Program-made: the position numbers and the translations under genes
The notes under the pieces: generated by a model
Seen by the model: only the letters and a program-made list of their open reading frames with translations
What the model was told of the DNA's origin: nothing
Database searches by the model: none
NCBI RefSeq assembly: GCF_007954505.1
Contig: NZ_CP042412.1
Coordinates: 3,410,001 to 3,474,000, forward strand
DNA length: 64,000 bases
Origin: Microbacterium sp. CBA3102
GTDB taxonomy: Bacteria; Actinomycetota; Actinomycetes; Actinomycetales; Microbacteriaceae
Reading direction: 5' to 3'
Part shown: positions 8,484-17,987 of the stretch, in pieces
How the letters are laid out: every line of letters begins with the position of its first letter
Position numbering within the stretch: position 1 is the stretch's first letter

Positions 8484-11400
8484 TCACCCCAGACAGGTGG
8501 GTCCGAGAAGGGACTTGAGGTCACCGAAGAGGTCTGCCGAGACCTTCACCGGCATGGGCACCTCGAAGACCTTCGCAGTGCCGCCGCGGTGCACGCGGAG
8601 CAGCACCTCCGTGTCGCCGTTGTGCCGACGCAGGACCTCGGCGAGCTCACCCATCACCCGCTCGGTGGCACGTTGCTCCGCCAAGACCAACGACAGTGGC
8701 CCTGCGGCGTCGAACGAGCCGATGTCGGGCGCGAACGCGGACTGCGCGTGCAGGTTGAGGCCGTCATCACGACGGGACACGCGCCCGCGCACGGCGAGGA
8801 TCGCGTCCTGTTGCAAGGTGTGCTGGAACTCGGTGTACGTCTTGCCCATGAACATCACGGTGACCTCGCCGTTGAAGTCCTCGACCGTGATCATGCCGTA
8901 CGGATTACCGCTCGCCTTGGCCACGCGGTGCTGCACACTGGTCACGAGGCCCGCCACAGTCACCTGATCGCCGTCCTGCAGGTCTTCGGAGTTGTTGAGG
9001 TCATGGATCGAGATCGACGCATGCTTCGCGAGCGGCACCTCGAGCCCGGCCAGCGGGTGATCGGAGACGTACAGGCCGAGCATCTCCCGCTCGAAGGCGA
9101 GCTTGTCCTTCTTGACCCACTCGGGGCGGGCCGGCACCTTGGCCGGAGCGGCCTCTTCCATGCCGTCGTAGAGACTGTCGAAGTCGAACCCGATCGCGCC
9201 CTGTGCCTCGTTGCGCTTGCGGTCGACGGCTGCCTCGACCGCGTCTTCGTGCACTTCCATGAGCGCTCGGCGGGTGTCGCCCATCGAGTCGAAGGCGCCG
9301 GCCTTGATCAGGGACTCCACGGTGCGCTTGTTCGAGACATGCAGCGGCACGGTGTCGAGGAAGTGGTGGAACGAGGTGAACCGCTCCCCCTTGCGCGCCT
9401 GCACGATCCCTTCGACGACGTTGCTGCCGACGTTGCGCACAGCGCCGAGGCCGAAGCGGATGTCGTCTCCGACGGCCGCGAAGAAGTTGATCGAGTCCGA
9501 GACGTCGGGCGGAAGGACTTTGATCCCCATGCGACGGCACTCGTTCAGGTACAGGGCCATCTTGTCCTTGGAGTCGCCCACGCTGGTGAGCAACGCCGCC
9601 ATGTACTCGGCGGGATAGTGCGCCTTGAGGTATGCGGTCCAGTACGACACGAGTCCGTACGCCGCGGAGTGGGCCTTGTTGAAGGCGTAGTCGGAGAAGG
9701 GCAGCAGGATGTCCCACAGCGCCTTGATCGCGTCCTCGCCGAAGCCGCGCTCCTTCATCCCGCCCGCGAAGCCCTCGTACTGCTTGTCGAGCTCCGACTT
9801 CTTCTTCTTGCCCATCGCGCGACGGAGGATGTCTGCTTGTCCGAGGCTGAAGCCGGCGACGGCCTGAGCGATGGCCATGACCTGCTCCTGGTAGATGATG
9901 AGCCCGTACGACTCCTCCAGGATCTCCGCGAGCGGCGCTTCGAGCTCGGGATGGATGGGGGTGATCTCCTGCACCCCGTTCTTGCGCAGTGCGTAGTTGG
10001 TGTGCGAGTTCGCGCCCATCGGACCCGGGCGATACAGGGCGATGAGGGCCGAGATGTCACCGAAGTTGTCCGGCTTCATCAGGCGCATCAGCGAGCGCAG
10101 CGGCGGACTGTCGAGTTGGAAGACGCCCAGGGTGTCTCCGCGCGCGAGCAGCTGATACACACCCGGGTCGTCGAGACCGAGGTGCTCGAGGTCGAGTTCT
10201 TCGCCCCGGTTCGTCCGGATGTTGTCGAGCGCATCGGAGATGATCGTGAGGTTGCGCAGCCCGAGGAAGTCCATCTTGATCAGCCCGAGCGACTCACACG
10301 ACGGGTAGTCGAACTGCGTGACGATCTGGCCGTCCTGCTCGCGCCTCATGATCGGGATGATGTCGAGCAGCGGATCGGACGACATGATCACGCCGGCGGC
10401 GTGGACGCCCCACTGACGCTTCAGCCCTTCGAGACCGAGAGCGCGGTCGAAGACGGTCTTGGCCTCCGGGTCGGTCTCGATCAGCGTGCGGAACTCGCTC
10501 GCTTCCTTGTACCGGGGGTGCGCCGAGTCGAACATGCCGTCCAGGGGCATGTCCTTGCCCATCACGGGCGGCGGCATCGCCTTCGTGAGGCGCTCCCCCA
10601 TGCTGAAGGGGAACCCGAGAACGCGCCCGGCGTCCTTCAGCGCCTGCTTCGACTTGATCGTGCCGTAGGTGACGATCTGGGCGACGCGCTCGGATCCGTA
10701 CTTCTCGGTGACGTATTCGATGACCTCGCCGCGGCGACGATCATCGAAGTCGACGTCGAAGTCGGGCATCGAGACACGGTCGGGGTTGAGGAAGCGCTCG
10801 AAGATCAGACCGTGCTCGAGCGGGTCGAGGTCGGTGATCCGCATCGCGTAGGCGACCATCGACCCGGCACCCGAACCACGGCCGGGACCGACACGGATGC
10901 CGTTGTCCTTGGCCCAGTTGATGAAGTCTGCGACGACGAGGAAGTAGCCGGGGAAACCCATCTGCAGGATGATGCCGGTCTCGTACTCGGCCTGCTTGCG
11001 CACCTTGTCGGGGATGCCACCGGGGTACCGGTAGTGCAGGCCGGCCTCGACCTCCTTGATGAGCCAGCTGTCCTCGGTCTCACCGTCTGGGACCGGAAAG
11101 CGCGGCATGTAGTTCGCCGAGGTGTCGAACTCGACCTCGCAGCGCTCGGCGATCAGGAGTGTGTTGTCGCAGGCCTCGGGGTGATCGCGGAACAGCTGCC
11201 GCATCTCGGCGGCGGTCTTGATGTAGTAGCCGTCGCCGTCGAACTTGAAGCGGTTCGGATCGTCCATGGTGGAGCCCGACTGCACGCACAGCAGAGCCTC
11301 GTGAGCGTCGGCCTCGTGCTGGTGCGTGTAGTGCGAGTCGTTGGTCGCGACGAGCGGGATGTTGAGGTCTTTCGCGAGGCGGAGCAGGTCGGTCATCACC

Positions 11401-12002
11401 CGTCGCTCGATGGAGAGACCGTGGTCCATGATCTCGGCGAAGTAGTTCTCCTTGCCGAAGATGTCCTGGAACTCTGCAGCCGCCGCGCGTGCCGCGTCGT
11501 ACTGCCCCAGCCGCAGCCGCGTCTGGATCTCGCCGGAGGGGCATCCTGTGGTCGCGATGATGCCCTTGCCGTAGGTCTGGAGCAGCTCGCGGTCCATGCG
11601 GGGCTTGAAGTAGTAACCCTCCATGCTCGACCGGGAGCTGATCCGGAAGAGGTTGTGCATGCCCGCGGTGCTCTGGCTCCACATCGTCATGTGGGTGTAC
11701 GCGCCCGAACCGGAGACGTCGTCGCTCTTCTGGTCGGGTGAGCCCCACTGCACGCGCGTCTTGTCGCTGCGGTGCGTGCCCGGGGTCATGTATGCCTCGA
11801 GCCCGATGATGGGCTTGATGCCCGCGTTCCGCGCCGCGTTGTAGAACTCGAATGCCGCGAAAGTGTTGCCGTGATCGGTCACTGCGATGGCCGGCATCCC
11901 GTATTCGGCGGCTGCCTGGGTCATCGCATTGATCTTCGCCGCACCGTCCAGCATGGAGTACTCGCTGTGCACGTGCAGGTGGACGAAGGAGTCGGATGCC
12001 AT
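8484..12002 (-). CDS. dnaE: DNA polymerase III alpha subunit (replicative)
   Basis: Catalytic subunit of the chromosomal replicase, 1172 residues, the size expected for DnaE1. The N-terminal PHP domain starts FVHLHVHSEYSMLDGAAK. The palm contains PDFDVDFDDRR near residue 410 with the metal-binding Asp residues, and an OB-fold with VTVAGLVTSVQHR lies near the C-terminus. ATG 12002 is preceded at 7 nt by TAGACT, so the mRNA may be leaderless. It differs from dnaE2 at 57607-61071, which is in an SOS-type operon. Confidence 0.97.
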   Translation of the reverse strand: MASDSFVHLHVHSEYSMLDGAAKINAMTQAAAEYGMPAIAVTDHGNTFAAFEFYNAARNAGIKPIIGLEAYMTPGTHRSDKTRVQWGSPDQKSDDVSGSGAYTHMTMWSQSTAGMHNLFRISSRSSMEGYYFKPRMDRELLQTYGKGIIATTGCPSGEIQTRLRLGQYDAARAAAAEFQDIFGKENYFAEIMDHGLSIERRVMTDLLRLAKDLNIPLVATNDSHYTHQHEADAHEALLCVQSGSTMDDPNRFKFDGDGYYIKTAAEMRQLFRDHPEACDNTLLIAERCEVEFDTSANYMPRFPVPDGETEDSWLIKEVEAGLHYRYPGGIPDKVRKQAEYETGIILQMGFPGYFLVVADFINWAKDNGIRVGPGRGSGAGSMVAYAMRITDLDPLEHGLIFERFLNPDRVSMPDFDVDFDDRRRGEVIEYVTEKYGSERVAQIVTYGTIKSKQALKDAGRVLGFPFSMGERLTKAMPPPVMGKDMPLDGMFDSAHPRYKEASEFRTLIETDPEAKTVFDRALGLEGLKRQWGVHAAGVIMSSDPLLDIIPIMRREQDGQIVTQFDYPSCESLGLIKMDFLGLRNLTIISDALDNIRTNRGEELDLEHLGLDDPGVYQLLARGDTLGVFQLDSPPLRSLMRLMKPDNFGDISALIALYRPGPMGANSHTNYALRKNGVQEITPIHPELEAPLAEILEESYGLIIYQEQVMAIAQAVAGFSLGQADILRRAMGKKKKSELDKQYEGFAGGMKERGFGEDAIKALWDILLPFSDYAFNKAHSAAYGLVSYWTAYLKAHYPAEYMAALLTSVGDSKDKMALYLNECRRMGIKVLPPDVSDSINFFAAVGDDIRFGLGAVRNVGSNVVEGIVQARKGERFTSFHHFLDTVPLHVSNKRTVESLIKAGAFDSMGDTRRALMEVHEDAVEAAVDRKRNEAQGAIGFDFDSLYDGMEEAAPAKVPARPEWVKKDKLAFEREMLGLYVSDHPLAGLEVPLAKHASISIHDLNNSEDLQDGDQVTVAGLVTSVQHRVAKASGNPYGMITVEDFNGEVTVMFMGKTYTEFQHTLQQDAILAVRGRVSRRDDGLNLHAQSAFAPDIGSFDAAGPLSLVLAEQRATERVMGELAEVLRRHNGDTEVLLRVHRGGTAKVFEVPMPVKVSADLFGDLKSLLGPTCLG

Positions 12003-12009
12003 GCCTTCG

Positions 12010-12015
12010 AGTCTA
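12010..12015 (-). promoter_or_regulatory. candidate leaderless -10 for dnaE
   Basis: TAGACT ends 7 nt before the dnaE ATG, with no Shine-Dalgarno sequence between them. Confidence 0.5.
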
Positions 12016-12141
12016 CGGCGGAGCCCCGACACCGGAGGTCGGCGGGGGGCTGCGTCGAGGTTCCCTCACGGCAGTGAATCGACGACGCCTAACTCCGAAA
12101 GTCATGTAGGAATTGAGACGTCAGCCTCGCTCTGTCTGTGG

Positions 12142-12741
12142 TCACGCTTTCTTCGACGATCTCTGTGGCGTCCCCAGGTCGAGCCTCATCAGCACCCGCG
12201 GGAACCCGTCGAGTACGGAACCCGTATCCGCGGCCTTCACGAATCCTGCACTCTCGAAGAGCGCTCGCGTGCCGACGTACGCCATCGTCAGATTCACCTT
12301 CTCGCCCCCGTTGTCTACCGGATACCCCTCGATGGCGGGCGCGCCGCGCTCCGTCGCATATGCGACAGCACCGTCGATCAGCGCATGGGAGATGCCCTGC
12401 TTCCGGTACCCGGGGCGTACCCGGAAACACCACAGCGACCAGACGTCGAGGTCATCGATCCGCGGGATGAGCCGATTGCGGGCGAAGCTCGTGTCGCGTC
12501 GCGGATGCAGTGCCGCCCAGCCGACAGGCTCGTCGTTGAGATAGGCGATCACGCCGGGGGGCGGATCCTGGTGGCACAGCTCGCGCACCCGGTCGGCGCG
12601 GGCCGGGCCCTTGAGCGCAAGGTTCTCCTTGTTGCCGATGCGATAGCTCAGGCAGAAGCACACGTTCGACGTCGGCTTCTTCGGCCCGACGAGGGTTGCG
12701 ACATCGTCGAACACGGTTGCAGGACGAACCTCGATGCTCAT
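12142..12741 (-). CDS. GNAT family N-acetyltransferase
   Basis: 199-residue single-domain acetyltransferase of unknown substrate. The acetyl-CoA-binding segment is visible as CFRVRPGYRKQGISHALIDGAVAYA (motif A, R/Q-x-x-G-x-A type), followed by a typical C-terminal AYVGTRALFESAGFVKA strand-loop. It lies between rluD and dnaE in the same direction with gaps of 48 and 139 bp, so it may be a late part of the lspA-rluD unit. Neither context nor motifs identify the acceptor. Confidence 0.85.
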   Translation of the reverse strand: MSIEVRPATVFDDVATLVGPKKPTSNVCFCLSYRIGNKENLALKGPARADRVRELCHQDPPPGVIAYLNDEPVGWAALHPRRDTSFARNRLIPRIDDLDVWSLWCFRVRPGYRKQGISHALIDGAVAYATERGAPAIEGYPVDNGGEKVNLTMAYVGTRALFESAGFVKAADTGSVLDGFPRVLMRLDLGTPQRSSKKA

Positions 12742-12789
12742 GCGCTCAGTGTCGCGCACGACACCGACATCGGGCCGGCGCAGCGCCGA

Positions 12790-13710
12790 CTATTCGCCGC
12801 GGAGCACGTCCAACGCGTGGCGGAAGTCTGCCGGATAGGGCGACTCGAACCGCACCCAGTCCCCCGTCGCCGGGTGCGCGAACGCGAGCTGATGTGCGTG
12901 CAGCCACTGACGTGTGAGCCCAAGCCGGGCTGACATCGTGGGGTCGGCGCCGTACAGCGGATCGCCGACGCACGGATGCCGATGAGCAGCCATGTGCACG
13001 CGGATCTGATGCGTGCGCCCCGTCTCGAGATGGATCTCGAGGAGCGAAGCGCCCGGAAAAGCTTCGAGCGTCTCGTAGTGGGTCACCGAGGGCTTCCCGT
13101 CGGGAACGACGGCGAACTTCCAGGAGTGGTTCGGATGGCGCCCGATGGGCGCGTCGATCGTTCCCGCCAGCGGATCAGGATGCCCCTGCACGACCGCGTG
13201 ATAGATCTTCTCGACCGTACGGTCCTTGAACGCCTGCTTCAGCGTCGTGTACGCCTGCTCAGACTTCGCCACGACCATGAGGCCGCTCGTGCCGACGTCC
13301 AGCCGGTGCACGATCCCCTGACGCTCGGCGGCACCGCTCGTCGCGACGCGGAATCCGGCGGCCTCGAGTGCGCCGACGACGGTGGGGCCCTCCCACCCGA
13401 CGGACGGATGCGCGGCCACGCCCGTGGGCTTGTCGACCACGATGATGTCGTCGTCGTCGTACACGACCCCGAGCTCGGGAACCGCGATCGGAATGACTCG
13501 CGGCGCCTCCTTCGGCGCCCATTCGACTTCGAGCCAGCCACCACCGCGCAAGCGGTCAGACTTGTCGAGCGTCACGCCGTCCAGACGGACTCCGCCGGCC
13601 GCGGCGACATCCGCAGCGAAGGTGCGGGAGAAACCCATCAGCTTCGCGAGCGCGGCATCCACCCGCGTGCCGTCCAAGCCGTCAGGAACCGGCAGAGATC
13701 GGGACTCCAC
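12790..13710 (-). CDS. rluD: 23S rRNA pseudouridine synthase, RluA/RluD family
   Basis: Converts uridines of 23S rRNA to pseudouridine. An N-terminal S4-like RNA-binding domain (about residues 1-75) is followed by the catalytic domain with the motif [10 protein letters not shown], whose Asp is the nucleophile. The length of 306 residues is normal. The start is GTG 13710, in the string TGACGTGG just past the lspA stop and with GGAAGG upstream; the ATG 48 bp further up lies inside lspA. The lspA-rluD order is conserved in actinobacteria (Rv1539-Rv1540, from memory). Confidence 0.93.
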   Translation of the reverse strand: MESRSLPVPDGLDGTRVDAALAKLMGFSRTFAADVAAAGGVRLDGVTLDKSDRLRGGGWLEVEWAPKEAPRVIPIAVPELGVVYDDDDIIVVDKPTGVAAHPSVGWEGPTVVGALEAAGFRVATSGAAERQGIVHRLDVGTSGLMVVAKSEQAYTTLKQAFKDRTVEKIYHAVVQGHPDPLAGTIDAPIGRHPNHSWKFAVVPDGKPSVTHYETLEAFPGASLLEIHLETGRTHQIRVHMAAHRHPCVGDPLYGADPTMSARLGLTRQWLHAHQLAFAHPATGDWVRFESPYPADFRHALDVLRGE

Positions 13711-13711
13711 G

Positions 13712-14368
13712 TCAGCGGCCTTCCGATGCGGGAGCCGCATCCTCCGAAGGTGCGTCATCGTCGCCCGCGTCCACCTCGTCCGCGTCCGTCTCGGTCGCCG
13801 CCTCGGCGGCGATCGCCGCAGCTTCCGCCTCTTCCTCGGTCTCGACCACCGCGTGATCGCGCTCGCGCGTGCCGTCGAAGCGCAGGCCGAAGACCACGAG
13901 CAGGGCCACCGAGATCATGCCGGTGACGATGAAGATGTCCGCGACGTTGAAGATGGCCGGCATCATCCACGGCATCGAGATCATGTCGACGACATGTCCC
14001 ACCGGGAACCCGGGCTCCCGGAACAGTCGATCGGTGAGGTTGCCGAGCACGCCGCCGAGCAGGCAGCCGAGGACCACGGCCCACAGCCGGGACTTGAGCC
14101 CGAACGCCTTCCAGATGATGATCGACGCGACGACCGCGAGGGCGATCGTGAAGATCCAGGTGACCTCGGAACCGAGCGAGAACGCCGCGCCGGGGTTGCG
14201 GACGTAGTACAGCTGAAGGAACTCACCGAGAACCGGGACCGGTACCTGCAGCGGCAGGTTCTCGATCGTGAGGTACTTCACAAACTGATCGGCGGCCAGT
14301 ACGAGCGCTGCGAGGATCGCAACGATCGCACCGGCCGCCGACCGACGAAGGGGACGACGTCCTGACAA
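13712..14368 (-). CDS. lspA: lipoprotein signal peptidase II
   Basis: Membrane aspartyl protease that removes signal peptides from prolipoproteins such as CtaC in this window. Four membrane helices are visible, with the conserved [27 protein letters not shown] and FNVADIFI segments holding the two catalytic Asp residues. About 50 acidic Glu/Asp/Ala residues follow the last helix, longer than in most homologues. The start appears to be TTG 14368: AAGG, formed with the divIVA stop (TAAGG), lies 7 nt upstream, and no ATG or GTG precedes the first helix. Confidence 0.93.
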   Translation of the reverse strand: MSGRRPLRRSAAGAIVAILAALVLAADQFVKYLTIENLPLQVPVPVLGEFLQLYYVRNPGAAFSLGSEVTWIFTIALAVVASIIIWKAFGLKSRLWAVVLGCLLGGVLGNLTDRLFREPGFPVGHVVDMISMPWMMPAIFNVADIFIVTGMISVALLVVFGLRFDGTRERDHAVVETEEEAEAAAIAAEAATETDADEVDAGDDDAPSEDAAPASEGR

Positions 14369-14377
14369 GAGGGCGCC

Positions 14378-14977
14378 TTACAGACCGATCGCGGAGACGG
14401 GCGTGGAGTCCGTGGACGCCGACTTCTCGTCGAGCTCGCGGAGCTGGCCTTCGATGTATCCGCGCAGCTGCGAGCGGTAGTCGCGCTCGAAGTTGCGGAG
14501 TTCGGTGATGCGAGCCTCGAGCGTGTTGCGCTCGCGCTCCAGGCGTGCCGACTCCTCGCGCTGCTTGGCCTCGGCCTCGGTGCGGATCCGGGCGACCTCG
14601 GTCTCGGCCTCGGCGATGAGCGCGTTGCGCTTCGCCTCACCCTCGGCGACGTGCTCGTCGTGCAGACGCTGGGCGAGCTCGATGATGCCGGCGGTCGCGG
14701 TCGCGGAACCGGTCGGAGCAGGCTCTGCGGGAACCTCGGCCACGGGAGCCGGAGTCTCGGGCGCCGCAGGTGCCGCGGCCGGAGCGGCGGCCTCGGGGGC
14801 CTCGCCGGACTCGTAGGCGGCCAGCTTGGCTTTCAGCTCGACGTTCTCTTCGAGAGCCTTGCGCCACTCGATGACGATCTCGTCGAGGAAGTCGTCGACC
14901 TCATCCGGGTCGAAGCCGTCCTTGAAGCGGACGTGCTGGAACTGCTTGGTGACGACGTCATCCGGGGTAAGTGCCAT
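14378..14977 (-). CDS. divIVA: DivIVA/Wag31 polar growth and septum protein
   Basis: Curvature-sensing coiled-coil protein that recruits wall synthesis to poles and septa. The 199-residue protein starts with the canonical MALTPDDVVTKQFQHVRFKDGFDPDEVDDFLDE lipid-binding domain and first coiled coil. A Pro/Ala-rich linker (about 60-90) and a long second coiled coil rich in Glu, Arg and Ala (about 100-185) follow. AGGAG precedes ATG 14977. In mycobacteria Wag31 is phosphorylated by PASTA kinases; a PknL-type kinase is encoded at 34097-36043 here, but that link is inference. Confidence 0.97.
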   Translation of the reverse strand: MALTPDDVVTKQFQHVRFKDGFDPDEVDDFLDEIVIEWRKALEENVELKAKLAAYESGEAPEAAAPAAAPAAPETPAPVAEVPAEPAPTGSATATAGIIELAQRLHDEHVAEGEAKRNALIAEAETEVARIRTEAEAKQREESARLERERNTLEARITELRNFERDYRSQLRGYIEGQLRELDEKSASTDSTPVSAIGL

Positions 14978-15158
14978 GAGTGGCTCCTCTTTCGATGAGT
15001 ACGAATGCCAGTATCGATGTATGGCGTGGTCGTGATGTGGCGCGAACCCGGGGCGCGCACCTGGGTGCCAGCATAGCCCCCGCGCCTCAGCGCCGCGATG
15101 TCACGACACCCAGAGAACACGAAGTCCACGTGGCGGATCCGGGCGGATCGCCGGGAGT

Positions 15159-15458
15159 TCAGCGGATGAACAGCCGCACGATGTTCATCAGGACCAGCAC
15201 GATCAACAGGGTGAGCGTGAACCCGAAATCGAGCGACAGGGAACCGATCCGCAGTGGCGGGATGAGCCGCCGGAAGAACCGGATGGGCGGATCCGTGACC
15301 GTGTAGACAGCCTCAGCGGCGACCAGACCGAACCCCTTGGGACGCCACTCCCGATTGAAGAGGGGGATGTAGTCCAGGATGAGGCGCGCGAAGAGCACGA
15401 AGATGTAGAGCAGCAGCACCAGATGAACGATGCTCGCTGCGACGGAGACCAACTCCAC
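15159..15458 (-). CDS. YggT family membrane protein
   Basis: 99-residue membrane protein with two hydrophobic segments (about 8-28 and 75-97) flanking a conserved amphipathic stretch with VTDPPIRFFRRLIPP, the YggT hallmark. Its function is unclear; its constant place between sepF and divIVA suggests a role in division or polar growth. GTG 15458 starts 3 nt after the sepF stop, so it is co-transcribed with sepF. A 181-bp gap separates it from divIVA; I see no clear terminator there. Confidence 0.92.
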   Translation of the reverse strand: MELVSVAASIVHLVLLLYIFVLFARLILDYIPLFNREWRPKGFGLVAAEAVYTVTDPPIRFFRRLIPPLRIGSLSLDFGFTLTLLIVLVLMNIVRLFIR

Positions 15459-15461
15459 GAG

Positions 15462-15935
15462 CTACGACTGGTCGAAGCCCGCAGACTCAGCGTCTGCGTG
15501 CGCGATGCCCCCGTGGCCCGAAACCGCGATGTTCTCCGGCGAGAGCAGGAACACCTTCGAGGTGACCCGCTCGATACGGCCGTACAGGCCGAGGGAGAGC
15601 CCGCTCGCGAAGTCGATGAGACGGCGCGCGTCGGCATCGCTCATCTGGGAGAGGTTGATGATGACCGGGACGCCCTCGCGGAAGCTCTCCGCGATCAGCT
15701 GAGCGTCGCGGTACTGCTTGGGGTGGACGGTGAGGATCTCGTTCACGGCTCCTGCAGAGGGCTGGCGGACGGCGACGGGACGACGGAGGGGCGTGACGGG
15801 AGCCGGAGCCGGCTCTTCGCGCTCGCGGTCGCGCTCGCGGTGAGCGCGCGCAGGAGCCTGCGCCTCCTCCTCGTAGACCTCTTCCTCGTCGGCGAGGCCG
15901 AGATACACCATGGTCTTCTTCAGCGGGTTACCCAT
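15462..15935 (-). CDS. sepF: cell division protein SepF
   Basis: Membrane anchor and bundling partner of FtsZ. The N-terminus [19 protein letters not shown] is the membrane-targeting amphipathic helix typical of actinobacterial SepF. It is followed by a charged linker (about 25-60) and the SepF core with [22 protein letters not shown] and VFLLSPENI. The length of 157 residues is normal. GGAGG precedes ATG 15935. Actinobacteria lack FtsA and ZipA, and SepF replaces them. Confidence 0.96.
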   Translation of the reverse strand: MGNPLKKTMVYLGLADEEEVYEEEAQAPARAHRERDREREEPAPAPVTPLRRPVAVRQPSAGAVNEILTVHPKQYRDAQLIAESFREGVPVIINLSQMSDADARRLIDFASGLSLGLYGRIERVTSKVFLLSPENIAVSGHGGIAHADAESAGFDQS

Positions 15936-15978
15936 CGTGTCCTCCGGTTCGAACGTTTGGGGCTGGTCTTTTCACAGG

Positions 15979-16686
15979 TTAACCCCGGTCGGGCCGGGGG
16001 CCGGTGATTGCGGAGCCGATCCGCAGGTGTGTCGCGCCGGCGTCGATCGCCTCCACGAAGTCGCCGGTCATCCCGGCGGAGATCCACGATGCGGAGGGCT
16101 GAACGGCGCGGACGCCCTCAGCGACGGCACGCAAGCGCGCGAATGCAGCGCCGGGTTCCTCATCCAGTGGCGCGACCGCCATGACGCCCCGCAGACGGAG
16201 CGATGGCAGCGCCAGCACGTGCTCAGCGAGTGCGACGGCGTCAGCGGGTGCCACTCCCCCGCGACCAGGATCGTCGGTCAGGTTGACCTGTACGAGCACG
16301 TCGAGGAGGCCATCGTCCTGGGCCGCGCGGTCCAGCGCGTCGGCGAATCGGCCCCGGTCGACGGAATGCACGACGTCGGCGCTGCGCCGGATGGCCGCGG
16401 CCTTGTTCGTCTGCCCCTGGCCGATGAAGTGCCAGGTCAGGTCGAGGGCTGCGAGTTCCGCCTGCTTCGCCGACAGCTCCTGTTGCCGATTCTCTCCCAC
16501 GTCGCTCACACCGAGCGCGCGCAGTTCACGGACCAGAGAGGCCGGATGGAACTTCGTCACGACGATGCGAGTGATCTCCGCCGGATCCCGCCCCGCGGCG
16601 CGCGCGGCGACGGCGATGCGTTCGTCGATCGCCGTCAGCCGCGCCGCCAGGTCCGACCGCCCCTGCCCGTCGGCCGCAGTGTTCAC
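15979..16686 (-). CDS. yggS: pyridoxal-phosphate homeostasis protein, YggS/PLPBP family
   Basis: Cytosolic PLP-binding protein that buffers vitamin B6 and amino-acid metabolism; no enzyme activity is known for the family. Single TIM-barrel domain of 235 residues. The PLP-binding Lys is K45 in [28 protein letters not shown] and ISAGMTGDF are the other family signatures. GTG 16686 overlaps the ftsZ stop as GTGA, so it is translationally coupled to ftsZ. Confidence 0.94.
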   Translation of the reverse strand: MNTAADGQGRSDLAARLTAIDERIAVAARAAGRDPAEITRIVVTKFHPASLVRELRALGVSDVGENRQQELSAKQAELAALDLTWHFIGQGQTNKAAAIRRSADVVHSVDRGRFADALDRAAQDDGLLDVLVQVNLTDDPGRGGVAPADAVALAEHVLALPSLRLRGVMAVAPLDEEPGAAFARLRAVAEGVRAVQPSASWISAGMTGDFVEAIDAGATHLRIGSAITGPRPDRG

Positions 16687-17825
16687 TTCAGGAATTCGGG
16701 GATGTCGATGTCGTCGTCTGCGAAAGCCGGCTCGATGCTGGTGGTCGGCACTCGCTGCTGCACCGGCTCCGCCGGTGCCGCGTCGCTCTTCGCCTCCGGC
16801 TCCTCGTCGAGGGAGACCTCGGGGAGAGCCGTCGCCGAAGGCCGGGAGACGACCATCGGGTCCAGTCGGAGCGAAGGCTCACCGCCGTCGAATCCGGCCG
16901 CGATGACGGTCACGCGCACCTCATCGCCGAGAGTGTCGTCGATGACGGTACCGAAGATGATGTTCGCCTCGGGGTGTGCCGCTTCCTTGACGAGGTCGGC
17001 CGCGTCGTGGATCTCGAAGATGCCGAGGTTCGAACCTCCCTGGATCGAGAGCAGCACGCCGTGCGCACCCTCGATGGAGGCCTCGAGCAGCGGCGATTCG
17101 ACCGCGAGCTCGGCGGCCTTGATCGCGCGATCGGCACCGCGGGCGGAGCCGATGCCCATGAGGGCGGAACCTGCGCCCTGCATGACCGACTTGACGTCGG
17201 CGAAGTCGAGGTTGATCAGACCCGGGGTCGTGATCAGGTCGGTGATGCCCTGGACACCGGCGAGGAGCACCTGGTCCGCGGTGGCGAAGGCCTCGATCAT
17301 GGAGATCCCACGGTCGCTGATCTCGAGGAGACGGTCGTTCGGCACCACGATGAGGGTGTCGACCTCTTCCTTGAGTTTCGCGACGCCCGCCTCTGCCTGG
17401 CTCTGGCGACGGCGACCTTCGAACGAGAACGGCTTGGTGACGACACCGATGGTGAGCGCGCCGATGGACTTCGCGATGCGGGCCACCACGGGAGCACCAC
17501 CGGTTCCGGTGCCGCCTCCCTCGCCGGCGGTCACGAAGACCATGTCCGCACCGGTCAGGGCCTGCTCGATCTCCTCGGCGTGGTCCTCCGCGGCACGGCG
17601 CCCCACCTCGGGGTCTGCTCCGGCGCCGAGACCACGCGTGAGTTCCCGACCGACGTCGAGCTTGACGTCGGCATCGCTCATGAGCAGCGCCTGGGCGTCG
17701 GTGTTGACGGCGATGAACTCGACTCCGCGGAGACCGAGATCGATCATGCGGTTGACGGCGTTGACGCCGCCACCGCCGACGCCGACGACCTTGATCACGG
17801 CGAGGTAGTTCTGGTTCTGGCTCAT
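16683..17825 (-). CDS. ftsZ: cell division GTPase FtsZ
   Basis: Tubulin homologue that forms the Z-ring. The 380 residues include the GTP-binding signature [12 protein letters not shown] near residues 105-116, the T7 loop [11 protein letters not shown], a variable acidic linker from about 320, and the C-terminal peptide DIDIPEFLK that binds SepF. GGAGG precedes ATG 17825. A 162-bp upstream gap contains an inverted repeat that could be the site of an FtsR-type activator. pgeF/yfiH, usually between ftsZ and yggS in actinobacteria, is missing. Confidence 0.98.
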   Translation of the reverse strand: MSQNQNYLAVIKVVGVGGGGVNAVNRMIDLGLRGVEFIAVNTDAQALLMSDADVKLDVGRELTRGLGAGADPEVGRRAAEDHAEEIEQALTGADMVFVTAGEGGGTGTGGAPVVARIAKSIGALTIGVVTKPFSFEGRRRQSQAEAGVAKLKEEVDTLIVVPNDRLLEISDRGISMIEAFATADQVLLAGVQGITDLITTPGLINLDFADVKSVMQGAGSALMGIGSARGADRAIKAAELAVESPLLEASIEGAHGVLLSIQGGSNLGIFEIHDAADLVKEAAHPEANIIFGTVIDDTLGDEVRVTVIAAGFDGGEPSLRLDPMVVSRPSATALPEVSLDEEPEAKSDAAPAEPVQQRVPTTSIEPAFADDDIDIPEFLK

Positions 17826-17862
17826 GGCCGGCCTCCGATTATTCGAGCCTGAAAAGGATGAA

Positions 17863-17889
17863 CCTTAAACCTCAACTAGAGGTGTAAAG
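17863..17889. promoter_or_regulatory. inverted repeat upstream of ftsZ, candidate FtsR site
   Basis: Imperfect inverted repeat with 11-bp arms (CCTTAAACCTC and GAGGTGTAAAG, 9 of 11 pairing) around a 5-bp centre, 38-64 bp before the ftsZ start. The inner dyad ACCTC-N5-GAGGT is perfect. It lies in the most AT-rich part of the ftsQ-ftsZ gap. MerR-type FtsR regulates ftsZ in Corynebacterium; an FtsR-like protein is encoded at 47385-48071. The match of site and protein is inference. Confidence 0.5.
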
Positions 17890-17987
17890 TATTTCCCGGT
17901 ATTGCGTTCTCTTGATCGAAGGTAAGCGCCGCCTGGCCGCGCGCACGCAACCACTTGGGCGTGTCGCGCCATTCCCCACGAAAGAGG

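Noticed and set aside
8415..11741. 1108-codon open frame on the plus strand
   Set aside because: It lies wholly antisense to dnaE. GC-rich codon use with G/C third positions keeps the opposite frame free of stops, and the translation is Arg/His/Val-rich without motifs.
12003..12141. Possible terminator or attenuator before dnaE
   Set aside because: Only a 5-bp CCGAC/GTCGG stem was found; it is too weak to call.
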